This document shows positions 26,710 through 39,400 of a DNA stretch of 64,000 bases, piece after piece. The position numbers and the translations under genes were made by a program. A model generated the notes under the pieces. The model saw nothing but the letters and a program-made list of their open reading frames with translations, was not told where the DNA came from and made no database searches. The DNA is from Ganoderma boninense (taxonomy: Eukaryota; Basidiomycota; Agaricomycetes; Polyporales; Polyporaceae): NCBI GenBank assembly GCA_002900995.3, contig CM035308.1, forward strand, positions 2,046,001 to 2,110,000, given 5' to 3'. The stretch's first letter is position 1. Each line of letters begins with the position of its first letter.

Positions 26710-29607
26710 ATGCGGGTCCCCCCTGCTTTCCCCGTGTCTCTCCTCGGCCTTGCAGCCCAGGTCCCGCTGCAGTCGACCCTCAACTCCACCGGCACCATGT
26801 CCACTCCCGAGACTGTATTCAAGGAAGGCCCTGCTATCTTCTCCCCCAAGGACCTCGTCCAACTCCCTAGGCCAGGGTCTGGAACTGCCAATGACGCTGG
26901 TGATTTGCTCTTCGTCCCCATCGCCCAGTACAGCCTGAAGGATAAAAAGTGAGTTTTCTATCTTCGTTGGCCTGGTGGCCCCGCGTCGAGCTACATGCTC
27001 CAACAGGAATAGCAAGGCAATCCACATCGCTGCAGTTGAGACCTCCATCTCCTCGGTCGACTTCCCTCTTCCGCATGGCGGCGAGGCTTTCTGGCTCGAT
27101 AATCGTACCCTTGCCCATGCCGTCGCAGAGGGCTCCGAGAAGGACAAAGTCATCAACCTCTATGCTATCCCCGTTAAAGTCGATACCGCCGCCCTCTCCC
27201 TTTCCGACTCCCCTCAGCACGTCGGCAAGTTTCCCACCGACTCCGCAACCAACTTCCGCTACTCGGCGAAGGCCGGCACGCTAGTCTTCTCGGACTATGT
27301 TCACTCTGATGGTGATCTCAACAACGTCAAGGAGAACGACCAGGCATGGGAGAACCGGGGCTACACGGCACTCGTATACGACGAGACGTTTGACCGGCAC
27401 TGGGACACCTGGGTTGGGCCCAAGAGACCGTCTCTGTTCAGTGTACACCTGAGCAAGGGTTCGGACGGCAAGTGGACTCTTGGTAGCGACGTGGCGAACC
27501 TCTTGAAGGGAACCAACCATGTGAGCTCCACCAACCTTGCCGCCGTGCGTGTTTTTCTGGCTCACCCATATCCATTCTAGCAAGCACCTGTTGAGCCTTT
27601 CGGTGGCACTGATGACTTCGATATTTCTGAGACCCATGTAGTCTACACAACCAAGGATCCTCAACTCCCGAAGGCTTGGCATACTAAGCAAGACGTGTGT
27701 CTTAGTTCCACAGTACCCCGTTCTATGGGTCACTGATTCGCAAATTTTAGATTTACATCGTTGACATCCATGGAAAGTCCGCCCCGCGCGAACTCACTTC
27801 CGCGAAGCACGGTGCAACCCACAGCCCTGTGTTCAATGCTGCTGGAGACAAGGCTGCGTGGACTGAGCTCGACCGCGATGGTCATGAGAGTGATCGGTAA
27901 GCTTTACCAGATTTGTCTCCAGGCCGTCCGCTGACCCCTTGTAGGGCGAAGCTCGTGATTTACGACCTAAAGAAGGATGTCAAGTATACCCTCACCCAAC
28001 ACTGGGACCGCACAGTCGGCTCCATCGCGGTACGCACAAAGGTTCGCAGCGTCAGCTTCCCATGACTGAGCCTGTTCTTCTCGACATAGTTCGCGCGCGA
28101 CGACAAGACCGTGTTTTTCACAGCCGGCGACCACGCCCGCACCAAGATCTTCTCGCTCCCCGTGCCCGAGACCCCGTCTGTGTCGTCGACAGACCCCGCC
28201 TTCTCTGCCGAGTTCCGCAGCCCGCGCGAAGTCACGTCCTCGGGCGCCGCGTCGGCCATCCAGCCGCTCACGGACGGCCGCCTCCTCTACACGCGTTCAT
28301 CGCTCACTTCCCCGAACGACGTCTTTGTGCTCCATGGCCTTGACGCAAGCTCGGAGGCGAAGCCGGGCGTCGCGCAGCTCACGCGCTTCGCCGCGGGCGG
28401 ACTGCAAGGGAAGGCCTTGGACGCAGGCAGCGACTTCTGGTTCGAGGGCGCGGAGGGCAAAAAGGTGCACGGGTGGCTGATCAAGCCGCCTGGGTTTAAG
28501 GAGGGCGAGAAGAAGAAGTGGCCGATCTTGCTGATGATCCATGGTGGTCCCGAGGGCGCTTGGGACGACGCGTGGTCGAATAGGTGGAACTTGAACAGTG
28601 AGTGGGCGCATCGTCGAGCCCCGGTTCATCTTGTGGTTTTGACATGAGGGACAGTCTTCGCGCAGCAGGGCTACGTTGTGGTTGCCATCAACCCTACCGG
28701 TTCTACAGGCTTCGGGCAGGGTGTGTGGTTTGCGTTCTCCGTCGTCTGCATGTGGCTCATCTGCACACAGCATTCACTGATGCCATCTCCGAGGACTGGG
28801 GAGGAAAACCGTTTGTTGGTGAGCATTCCTGCTTCCTCACGGAGTTGCGCGTCCATGCTCAACGTTCATCTCTTAGACCTCCAGAAAGGCTGGAAATATG
28901 TCCTTGAGAACTACCCCGAGGTTGACCCTGATCGTGCAGTCGCTGCTGGCGCTAGTTACGGCGGCTACGCTATCAAGTAAGTCCGAAAAGTTTGTCCCTC
29001 TATCCACAACTCAGTTGATATTGCGGTAGCTGGATTCAGGGACACCCCGAGTTTGGCTTCAACTTCAAAGCCCTGGTATGCCACGACGGAGTATGGACGC
29101 GAACTTCATTCCAACTCGTGCAAAACTGACCTCACTTTTGGCAGGCGTTCGGCGCCCAGTACCACGGGTACTCCACTGATGAGCTCTTCTTCTTCAACTA
29201 CGAGTGGGGAGGACGCCCGTGGGAGCCCCGTGCTCAGGAAGTGATTAAGAAGTTCGACCCGATCAACTTCGTGGACAAGTGGGAGACACCAATGCTCATC
29301 ATCCACGGGAGCAAGGACTACCGTCTGCCCGAGACGGACGGCATTGGCGCGTTCCATGCCCTTCAGCAGTACGTCGCCTGTTCTTCGACCTGGGAGTGGT
29401 TGTCTACCTGGCTGATGAGCTTGGGATATAGGCGCGGCGTTGCGAGCCGCTTGGTTATCTTCCCTGATGAGAACCACTGGGTCTTGAACCACCAGAACAG
29501 GTCAGTTTTGTTTGTTGGAATACGATGGGAGGAAACTGAATGGTCTGTGTAGCTTGAAATGGCACTATGAAGTCTTCCGTTGGCTCGGCAAATACAGCGA
29601 TAATTAG
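26710..29607 (+). CDS. Dipeptidyl-peptidase 5 (S9C prolyl oligopeptidase family)
   Basis: About eleven exons with short introns. The N-terminal beta-propeller includes HWDTWVGPKRPSLFSVHLSK, ETHVVYTTKDPQLPKAWHTK and SPVFNAAGDKAAWTELDRDG. The alpha/beta-hydrolase domain begins ILLMIHGGPEGAWDDAWSNR and continues VVVAINPTGSTGFGQ. It carries the nucleophile elbow GASYGGY (Ser), GSKDYRLPETDG (Asp) and FPDENHWVLNHQN (His), so the catalytic triad is intact. It ends WLGKYSDN. DPP5 releases N-terminal dipeptides from peptides. Secreted fungal DppV has a strong signal peptide; here the N-terminus MRVPPAFPVSLLGLAAQVPL is only weakly hydrophobic, and a second in-frame Met (MSTPETVF) precedes conserved sequence, so location is uncertain. 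About 700 aa, usual for the family. Confidence 0.92.
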
Positions 29608-30397
29608 AGGGCGGGGAAGAAGTTACGGACCTCTACAATGTGTTATGAACGCAAGGGGGTATGCATTGTATCGTCACCAAGAGAGAGAAGTCGTTCACCT
29701 TGCATGGGGTGGAGTCGACTGGGGTACTGGGCTATTATGCAAGGAGCAACGCACTCCATCAGGCATGCCTACGACCAGAGGATCGTGTGATGGCTCGTCT
29801 ACGACTAACCCTTTGGTACCCACTAACCAAGGTTTTCCATCGCCGCCCCTGCAAAGCAAGGAATAACAACATTCTGATCCATGGCAAGGAGGTGATGACG
29901 ACGTGAAATGCGCAACCTTGCGGACAGGTCGACCTTTCAACCTGACGGCATTCCCCAACATTGCAATTGTGAGCGTCAGTGGTCCGTTTGTCGCAACGCT
30001 ATGGGTGTCATTCAAGTCGTGCCGTTCTGTACGATGTCAAGCAGTGTCGACGGTACTCAGCAGGCGAAAAGCACTGCCACAGATTGCGGCGTAGAAGGTG
30101 GAAGGGAAATGCAACGAAAACGGATTGAGGCGGCGCGCTGTCGCGTGATTGGTTGAAGACCTACGGTCGTACAAGCATGGTGAACTCTATGACGTGTGCA
30201 GCGAACATGTCTGTCTTCGGCTGCACTGCGGGATAGGGCAGTCGTTGAATGGATCTTACCTCATGCCCATTGAGGCGCAAGTTCGCGAATGGAGAACACC
30301 CTCACCATCTGACACTTCAACACAAGGATGAGGAGCACGCGCGTGCATTAGACGGACATACATATAATGGATGGGAGAAGCAGAGTAATGTAGTGGA
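29608..30397. other. Convergent intergenic region, DPP5 / mS33
   Basis: 790 bp of 3' flanking sequence. No gene or repeat recognised. Confidence 0.4.
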
Positions 30398-30776
30398 TCA
30401 CCGCTTGCGAGACTGCCTCCGACTCTCGGCTGTAAGAGAGTTGATCGTGAGTCCTGTGCCAGCGCAGGAAAAGATAACAGCGCGCACCTGGAGACTTGGC
30501 CTTCTTCGGTGCGCCCTTCCCTCTCCTCTTCTTCTCCTCGACGTCTGCCAAGCGCTGGTACTCGTCCCAGTCCTGGACTTTGAAGTTTCCGGCCATGTGA
30601 TTAAAGCGGGGCACAGTGAGCTGCTCGGGGTAGTAGTTGATCATGGAAGGGCCACGAAGGCGTGCGCGGAGGTATTTGGCACCGGTGCGGATGGAGGTGG
30701 GGTTGTATGCAGTTTGGAAGATCTCGCATCGCAGACGGGTGAGGGCAGCGAGTCGTGAGGGTGCGACGGCGGCCAT
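30398..30776 (-). CDS. RSM27: Mitochondrial small-subunit ribosomal protein mS33 (Rsm27/Mrp33 family)
   Basis: Two exons. Exon 1: MAAVAPSRLAALTRLRCEIF, QTAYNPTSIRTGAKYLRARL, RGPSMINYYPEQL and the basic signature EEKKRRGKGAPKKAKSP. A GTGCGC donor leads to a short last exon, AESRRQSRKR and stop. The N-terminal TAYNPTSIRTGAKYLRARLR block and the RRGKGAPKK motif are diagnostic of Mrp33/mS33, a small protein of the mitochondrial ribosome head. Length about 106 aa, typical. The next gene, transcribed away from it, is SUV3, also mitochondrial. Confidence 0.9.
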
Positions 30777-31310
30777 GACGAGAAGGAGTGGACCCGACCG
30801 CGTGCAACGTTGGAGGACGAGTACTTTTCTGAATTTGGAACGCGGCAGCCTGGGATCCTAACATGCACAAACAACGCCCGAAATTCACGCGTAGGCGCCG
30901 ATGCTTCATGACGTAGCCACTGCACACTCGGCGAGCCCCCTCCCGTCTTCCCCTTCCCTCTCTCCTTCTCTGGACATTCTCTTTTACTCTGGCATTGTCG
31001 CTGTGAAAGCAAGAATACACTAGAAGTTTACCCTGGGGAGCAGTGGGTGACTGGTTGAAGGCGCAGGTACGTTTCCACCATCCAAAATGCATCATGGCAA
31101 GGAAGTCGGCCGCGTTTCGCCGTTCTGCGAGTCCTATAATCATATACACCCCGTTTCTACATCCATACAATTGCCAGCTCTGCGCCCCACCCCAGTCCTC
31201 GTTGTCCTTGAACTTTTCTTGGGCCTCATCACCGTTGCGCGCATATTGGGACGTCATCCCTGGTTTCTGACTGCGTCTCTGCTATAGCTCCTCATCCTTC
31301 CTCTTCGCCT
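30777..31310. promoter_or_regulatory. Divergent promoter region, mS33 / SUV3
   Basis: 534 bp between the starts of two genes with mitochondrial products. CT-rich tracts near 30940-30975 and 31280-31310. Co-regulation is inferred. Confidence 0.4.
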
Positions 31311-33795
31311 ATGCTCCGGATACCTCAATTGCTACGAGCAACATGCCGTCATGACCTTAGAACGCCTGCAATAAATGTCCAGCAAACACTTCTCCGAACG
31401 CACCAATTTAAGGCGAGGCCTCGTCAGAAGCCTGCACGTCTACGCTCTCCTTCGCGACGGATAGTACAAGAAGAGGAGAGTGGGCTCCGACTCTCAGCGG
31501 ACCAAGTCCCGGACTACTTCTCCAGAAACGTCCACACATGGGTCTCTCAGTACAACCAAAAGATCGCCGATCGCCTCACCCGTTTCGGCATCCCCAAAGA
31601 TGACCTTCGACCGCTCCTCCGATTGTACGCAACCTCTATGGCCAACGGCAACGTGTTCCGCGACCTCGCATACGGCAACGACCAGCTCGCTCGCATCTCA
31701 CGCGACATGACGTCCAATTCGTCGCACGCCATGGACCGGTATTTCACGCGCATGCTCTACGAGTGGACCAGCCTTCCAGAGGGTCAGCAAGCACTCGAGT
31801 CCGCCGTCTCCCCCGACGTCGTCTCGCGCATGCAGAGTCTCTTCCGGGCCGCGGACCTCTCGAGCGCCGGATGGGAGTACTACTCGGCACGCGGCTCCCC
31901 CCCGCGCAAGTTCATCATGCACGTCGGTCCGACGAACAGCGGCAAGACGCACAACGCGCTGCGTGCGCTAGCAGCAGCAAAGCGGGGCGTGTATGCGGGT
32001 CCCCTTCGTCTGCTCGCGTTCGAGATCTTCGACCGCTTGAACAAGGGTCAGATCATTCCCCTCGGGATGGAGGCCGACCCACAGGCGGAGCCGGACGCGA
32101 ACAGCGGCATTGACATGAGTGACAGCTCGGAGAAGGGCAAGGCGGTCATCGTCAAGGATGGCAACCCGCGGTTCGCGCGCGAGTGCAACATGGTCACCGG
32201 GGAGGAGCACAAGGTCGTTTCGCCTTCGGCTCCGTTGCTGAGCTGCACGGTCGAGATGACTCCTCTGGGGACGCGCTGGGACGTCGCGGTCGTAGACGAG
32301 ATTCAGCTCATCGCTGACAAACAGCGTGGCGGCGCGTGGACGGCTGCGGTGCTCGGTCTGAACGCGAAGGAGATTCACCTATGTGGTGAGGAGTCGGCAG
32401 TTCCCCTCATCGAGGCGATGGTAAAGCAAATGGGCGACTCGATAGAGGTTCATCGGTACAACCGGCTTACCCCTCTCGTCGTCGCGGACGAGAGCTTGAA
32501 CGGAGATCTTTCCCGCGTCAAGCAGGGCGATTGCGTTGTCACGTTCTCCAGGACGGGTCTGTTCGGACTGAAGCAGAACATCGAGGCTGCCGCGAAGATG
32601 CGTTGTGCGCTTGCCTATGGCCGTCTCCCGCCCGAGATCCGTAGTGAACAGGCGGCTCTCTTCAATGACCCCGACAGTGACTTCAAGGTACTTGTGGGCA
32701 GCGACGCCGTTGGGATGGGCCTCAACCTGTAAGCCAATTAACCCTCCCAATCGTTTTCGTATTGATGCCTCTTTTTCAGCAAAATCAAACGGGTTATCTT
32801 CGAAACTGTCTCTAAATTCGAGGGACACTCCACGCGCCCATTGTCCGCGTCGCAGATCAAGCAGATTGCTGGCCGTGCTGGCCGGTTCGGATTGCATGGG
32901 AAAGACACCATGGGGGTCGTGACGACCCTCCGTCACGAAGACTTAGACTTCGTGCGTCAAGCCCTTGACACGTCGTTTGAACCCCTGCACGCCGCGCGCC
33001 TGAATATGAACTACGAATCGTACTGCCACATCAACGAGGTCCTCCCTTGGGGATCTTCCAACATGACGATCGCCGAGGTATACCATTACGTATCGCGGAT
33101 GTCGCCCCTGTTCGAATTCCAGTCGATCCTCGAGCTCGGGCAGAGCTTCGAGTTCATTGACGAATTCGCTGACTGCCTGACGCTCCGTATTCGACTCCTC
33201 ACATCGAACTCGCCTTGCCCCTGGCGCGACACCTTCGCGGTCGACGGCGCCCGGTCGATGATGGAGATCTTCCGCGACAAACTCCGTGTGCCCATTGAGG
33301 ACGCGTTGCACCGCGCGAAGCTGCTCGGCAAGCTTAACGCTGCGCTCGTGCTCATGGAGAGCAGCGGCGGGCCGGTGCCGGAGCAGAAAGCGATTGTGCG
33401 CGTGCTTGGAGAGCTCGAGACCGTGCACAAGGTGATCGTACTGTACCTCTGGTTCAGCTACCGGCACCAGGTCGCGTTCCCCGAGCAGGAGAAGGGCTTC
33501 CAATTGAAGCACCTCACGGAGCTCGCGATGGACTGGTGCTTGGAGCTGCTCCACCAGATGCGGTTGAAGACGAAGAACCCGGCGCTGCACGCGCGGAGGG
33601 AGGTGCTGGAGAGACGGCCGATGAAGAAACCGGATGAGAGAGGGGCGGAATCTTCGCCGTTGCTGGACAGAGAGTCGATCGATGCTGTCCTGGAGGGCGA
33701 TGACGGTATGATTTTTCGTTGCACGCTGTTTGTGTCTGATGGATACTCATCGGAGGACTTGTCCAGGCCATTTCATCCGTCATATCGTGCGGTAA
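31311..33795 (+). CDS. SUV3: Mitochondrial ATP-dependent RNA helicase SUV3
   Basis: Three exons. The N-terminus is basic and Arg-rich (MLRIPQLLRATCRHDLRTPA), as expected for a mitochondrial presequence. The helicase core has motif I GPTNSGKTHNAL, Ia YAGPLRLLAFEIFDRLN, motif II DVAVVDEIQLI, III-like HLCGEES, IV VVTFSR, V VLVGSDAVGMGLNL and VI QIAGRAGRFG. The C-terminal SUV3 domain follows (SYCHINEVLPWGSSNMTIAE, TLRIRLLTSNSPCPWRD). The last intron (GTATGATT donor near 33704) adds a short final exon ending HFIRHIVR. SUV3 partners the DSS1 nuclease in the mitochondrial degradosome. About 790 aa. The gene is divergent from mS33. Confidence 0.95.
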
Positions 33796-34628
33796 ACTTC
33801 GCAGCTTCTTCCGCATATGTCCATCGCCGTAGCGGGGCCAGTTTCCTAACTCTTTCGGTGCTTACTGTAACCGCAAGGATTCTGGTCCCAATCCAATATT
33901 CGGGTGGAGGGTGACAAGGCCATTCTGTCATCGTCATGGCCTTGATGGGAAGTCGTGATTTTGGGAAGTTGAACATTATTTCTAGCTCAGGGCAACCCGT
34001 ACCTGGGGTAGATCGAGGACTCTCCTCGTCTTCTGTCTCGGGACTGATGTGCATCTGTTCTCTCACCGAGTTGAAGCCGTAGTCCTCTTGCTGACTCGGA
34101 TGGAACACAACATTTACATATATTGATATTGAAGTATAATGTACGTTTCGATTTAATCCGAGGAATTGGATACTCCGTTCGCAAATTATCTTCTAGATTC
34201 AAGGCCCTTTCAATGACCGTTGAAATTCATCCTCCAGGACTTAGACACTGGTCCTGTTTGTTTCCGACCGAGAGAAGACCAGAGATGATAAACAACCTTT
34301 TGGTCGTTGGATGGCGTTGAGTACGACGGTGTCTTTGGTGTTGCTACTGAACATCGAACAATGACGTTCTGCAATGCCGTTTTTCCCGTTTCAGCACAGC
34401 ACGAGAGGGGGCCCGAATTAGTAAGCGTCATGAATGACATTGTGCGAGCACGTCATGCCGCAAGTACATTAAGCTCAGTGGTGCCCGTGGCCTCCGTGTG
34501 TCCCGCAACCACCCATATCTTCCCACTCGGCGGGGGCGACACCTCTGCATCTCCAAAGGTATGTCATGCCGTGATAGCGAAAACTTGAACTAATCTTTTC
34601 CCTTCTCACGCCAGGAAGCGCTCTCCTG
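33796..34628. other. Intergenic region, SUV3 3' flank to F-box gene
   Basis: A/T-richer stretch at about 34100-34220, then the F-box gene promoter. A minus-strand frame at 33773-34108 overlaps the SUV3 end and is not convincing. Confidence 0.4.
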
Positions 34629-36316
34629 ATGGAGTCATCCCTGCCAGACATTAGGATCACCGACCAGGAGGTCCTCGCCCTCATCCAGCAGGGTCAACCA
34701 CTTTCTGAGCTGCTCAAAGAGCTCATAGCTTTGCGAAAATGGAAGGAAGAGCAGCTCAAAGCGCAACATCGAGAAGCGCAACGGGTGGAGCGCATGCTCT
34801 CTCGAATATGCGTGAGTGCGACTGCTGCGCTACTTATGTTCTGCCATAATCATAAGGGAAACTACGCCAATAGGAAAACTGCAAGGATACAGCCTCGCGG
34901 TGGATCAAACACCAAAACGGCTCGACCGACGACCTGCCCGTAGAACTCCTCCACACCATCTTTCGCTATATCCTCCCGCCAAATACCCTCCTCGACCCGA
35001 CGTCTGCCCGGGGCGCACGTACTCCATGGCACCGCGCAATGGCTGCGAAAATGACCCTGGCTCGGGTCAGCCGCCGCTGGCATGCGATCGCCGTGACCTT
35101 CCTCTACGAAGAGGTCATCTTCCGCCATGTGACCCAAGTTCGATCGTTCGCAAGCGCATTGCGGTCAAACCCTAATCTCCGTTACTCGGTCAAGCAGGTA
35201 GTAGTCGATTGCCCCGTCGCCACGGAAATGCGGGATCCCGTCATCATCGACTTGGTCTACATCCTCACACAGTGCACCGAGTTGCGCTCGCTCGCCTTCA
35301 CCGACAATCTCTTCGCGATGGAGGATGACCTACGGAGAGTCGCTCTGTATCATTTCCCCAGTGCCCTCGCCGCTGCGATTCGAGGTCTTTCCGGGACGCT
35401 CATCCGGTTCGAGCAGTGGCCGCTGGGCGGCACGCCCCACTTCACATGGCCAGTCAGCTGTGTGTCCGCCCCGCGGCTCATCGCGCTCGCCATAAATGTT
35501 GATCACGCAGCGTCCTTAGAGAGGATCGAGATGGACTCTTTGGAGGAGCTCGACCTTTCACGCGAGTACGCCCTCCACCGCGGCGAGGACTACTCCCAAC
35601 GGTTCGTGAACTGGAAGCTCCCGCGGCTGAAGCGCCTCGTTCTGCCCATGGCAACCGACATTCAGGGCAGGGTCCTCCAGCAGCTCGGGGAATCGCTAAC
35701 ATACCTAGAGTTCCGCGACCATTTGGACATGTCCCACCGTTGGAACAAGGGGCCGTGGAAACCTTATACCGACTACATCCATCTCTGCCCTACTCTTCGG
35801 CACCTCGTCTTCCAGTCGTCCAGCATATCTACCTTGGACGAATTTCCCAGCCATCCCACGCTTGTGTTCATTGACATGTGGATCCACTCACCGGCGGGCC
35901 AAATACGTCGAGACTTCATGGAGCGACGCAGACAACGTAGGATTGCGGGAGAGCTGGAGTGGAAGAACGTGCGGCTCCTGGACCGTGCCCTCAGCTGGAA
36001 CCGGCACCTTCCAGAGCTATTCCCGCCCGATGTACCCGAGGACGTGTTGCCCTGTGTCCACACCATTCCTGGGCTCAGTGTTACGCATGCAGGGTGGGGG
36101 GTGTATAGGAGCGATCTAGACACACTGTACCCTCCAGAGGACCCCGTGGAGGAGGAAGATCCAGACGGGTCCTCTGACGGCTGGAGCACGTCTTCTGACT
36201 CCGACGATACTTACACAGACCGCTACGACATAACCGACGACGATTCAGTGACGGAAAGTGATGGAGATACCCTGGAATCCGAGGTCGCCGCTTTGGCACG
36301 AACACATATCTCATAG
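34629..36316 (+). CDS. F-box protein with acidic C-terminus
   Basis: Two exons. Exon 1 encodes a helical segment (MESSLPDIRITDQEVLALIQ, ALRKWKEEQLKAQHREAQRV) and ends at a GTGAGT donor. Exon 2 continues ENCKDTASRWIKH and the F-box, DDLPVELLHTIFRYILPPNT, followed by LARVSRRWHAIAVTFLYEEV. The remaining roughly 330 residues have leucine-rich-repeat-like spacing (LRSLAFTDNL, LEELDLS, LKRLVLPMATD, LRHLVFQSSS). They end in a very acidic Asp/Ser/Thr tail (DGSSDGWSTSSDSDDTYTDR). F-box proteins link targets to SCF ubiquitin ligases. The family is greatly expanded in wood-decay basidiomycetes; the target here is unknown. About 540 aa. Confidence 0.85.
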
Positions 36317-36416
36317 CCGGACACACGCACCACTACTCGCTAAACTGGAAGGACTAGAATGCATCACATTGTACAACTAGCTTCGATGACACAGAAAACG
36401 TTACGTTACGGAGTAG

Positions 36417-39400
36417 CTAGACATCCCGCGCAAGCATCGTGGCGAGATCGTCTCTGACAGACCTGGACCTGTCCATGGAATCCCAAGCGAGGAACTTGCG
36501 GCACACTTCTTCGGCAGCCTCGAGCTCCTGGCGTTCTCGATCCGTCATATCTTCGTCCAGGAGCTGGCGCACCTCGTGGTGGGCTAGAAGCTGGCTGGAC
36601 GGGAAAAAATGAGCGACGACTGCATTGTGCGGAGACTGGCTGAGCGCCTACCTAACATATTGCGCCCGAACAGTCACTCGCTTCGGTACGCCGAACAACT
36701 CTGCGCAGGTAATCGCGTGTGAATGCAGGGAGTAGCCGTTCATGGCCCTTTGGAAATGCGAGCGTCGCGGATGAAAATATATACCTCGTTTGGAAGCTGA
36801 CGAACGCACTTGTACAGATAGACGATCTTGTCCCCTGGTCCTAGCCGAACATCGCTGATGTCGTCGTCGTCATCTTCATCAGAGATGGTCGGCGCTCGTG
36901 GATTTGAAGCCCCGTTTCCCATGTCCAAGGAAAGCATGACTTGCATGTGGACGAAGCTAATAGGAAGGCGGTAAGGGCTGAGCAGGTCGTTGTGGAAAAG
37001 GTCGTGGAAATGCGTGGTAGCGACGACCTTGGGGCAGGTTGATCCCCGACCAAGCAAGTGCTTTAGGACTCCGCAAAAGAGACCAGCGCCGTCTAGACAT
37101 GAGTTTCAGGGGTAGAGAGATGTATGAAGTTTACTCCTAAACTGCACACGGAAGGTGCGAGGATTGTTGAAGGAACAAACCTGCTGGAAGAGTCCCTTTG
37201 CCGAATTCGTCTAAGAGTATCAAGGAGCGCGAGGTCGAATTGCGCAAGGCAATGGAAACCTGGTTCAAGTCGATCATGAACGCTGACTGCACCTGCATTT
37301 TACAATACTAAGTCTAGTATTTCAGCGGGATGTCATATTGTTGTACGACACATACCCTCGACACCGATTCTCGAGTTTGCACGCGAGTGAAAACTAGGAA
37401 AGAAGGTTAGTACAAATATGGCCATTATGAGGCCCTCTACTTTTATCAGCAATGCCGAGTACAGCCGACTCAGCAGGAACAAAACTGTGATGGTGGGTTC
37501 AGTGGACCAACCGAACGAATACACCACCAGGCTTACCACCCGATCTATGTCACGAACACGGCATCTCAGTCTCTATAAACGAAACGTCGGAGGACAGTAA
37601 ACGCACTTGAGCCATGTATTGTATCAATGCGATCTGAGTGAGGAGTCGTTAAGTCGCGAGAAGTTGATGTCGTAGAGGCAAACGCACTTGCTTCAGATAA
37701 ACGCTCTGTCCCACCGAGTTTAGCAGAGACATCATGTAGAATTTACAGGAGACCTGCCTTCCCGCATGCGTTGGCTCCAGTGCAGACGACGACACTATTC
37801 TTCACTTGGCGCTGTCCATCCTCGGATTCCGTCTCAGTCGCGTCATCATCTAGATCTACACCGGTGCCGGCACCACCGACGAAGTACACATCATTTGGCA
37901 CAAACGTATCGACAACAAGTTCTTGGAGGGGATGTCTATGGCGCAATGTATGTCCTTCGTCAAAGCTCGACTAATGAGACATACTACAACTACACCCACC
38001 TGCCTTGCTTGATGTTGACAACGTTCTCCTCAGTCATATACGGCCTCCGATAGTCATAAGAGCGCGCGGCTGTGGCAAAAGAAAGCAGGCAGTCTAGCTC
38101 CGCACAGACGTCGCATGCGTGACCGATAATGCCATCATAGACTAATATCTTCTCCTGGAGAGCCTGAATGATCTCGATCTCCCGGTCTCCAAGATCGTGA
38201 GTCGCGAAATGGACCAGCAAGCAGAAAAACTTACCCACGATGGCAGGATGAAGATCACCGATATGTATGTCCATATCTATTTTACTTGTTAATTCAAAAC
38301 GGTACAACAAGACACAAGAACACACCGTGCATCTCCTGAGATTTGAAGTAGACATGGGAGCTGAAGGACTGTAGTTAACACTCTATTCAGCACAGAAGAC
38401 ATTAGATGATCCGACTCTGAGGAAAACTAGATTCGTGAATTTAGCACTTGACCTGTCCAAGGCGTTGACAACTTGCCTGGAAGCTCCAACCCTCCAGTAC
38501 CGTGATTCCAGCGTCAGTTCTCCATTCATCTTGCATCGGAATACATATCAAGAAGCCTAGAGCACATCTAAACTAACGATGTTGGGTACGGTTTTGGGAG
38601 ACCACGTACCAAGTTGAGGAAAGTATACGACGTTCAAAGAGGATGTATACTCCGGAGGAATGGTGGTAGAAACTTGGGCGGCAACCTTCGACTGAGAATA
38701 CGTTAGGTGCGACAACAAGCAGTGAGATGCAACTAGGGGGTGAAATGTACTAGGACTGAGTCGATGCCGTTGTAAATGTGCTTCAAATTGTCGAGTTCGT
38801 CGTCTACCCGGGGCCGAACGCACACCCGATTCGCGATTGCGCTCTCTTCCCAGTCGATCTGGAGCACGGTTCTCTGTCAGATACGAATCATCATTACTAC
38901 GAGCGCGCCCGGCACAATTTCGTTGACCGCGTTGCCCAATTGACAGAAGCTAGAAACGTCTAACGCGTTGAGAAGCTACCCAAAACGAATAAGGAGGATG
39001 TTTTCGCATATAAAGTGGGACAACCCACCTTGCGGACAATTTCAATACCGCTAGCGCCCTTCAGCTCCGACAGAGCGTCACGCAGCAATAGGGCGTGGAA
39101 TGCGAACTGTTCAGTGGTCGAAAGGAATGACTACAGGGAGGGAGGTGATTTGACTTTCTTTACCTTGACAAGCGCTTGCCAATCAGAGACTTTGGCTTTC
39201 CCAGTCCTGATTGCGCCGAAGATCCTGGGCACATTCTTCGTGCCGTTCAAGTGTCCCTGCATGGCGTTCTTGGTAGAAGCGTTATCGGGGCGCAGGAAGC
39301 ATGCCACAGCGTCATGGCGGGCATTGATGACTTCAAGGGACATGGAAGGTCGTAAGAACCATTCCCGCATCAGCGCGCGACCCAGTGTCGTCTTCGTGGC

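Noticed and set aside
33773..34108. Minus-strand small gene over the end of SUV3
   Set aside because: Overlaps the last SUV3 exon antisense; no recognisable motif.
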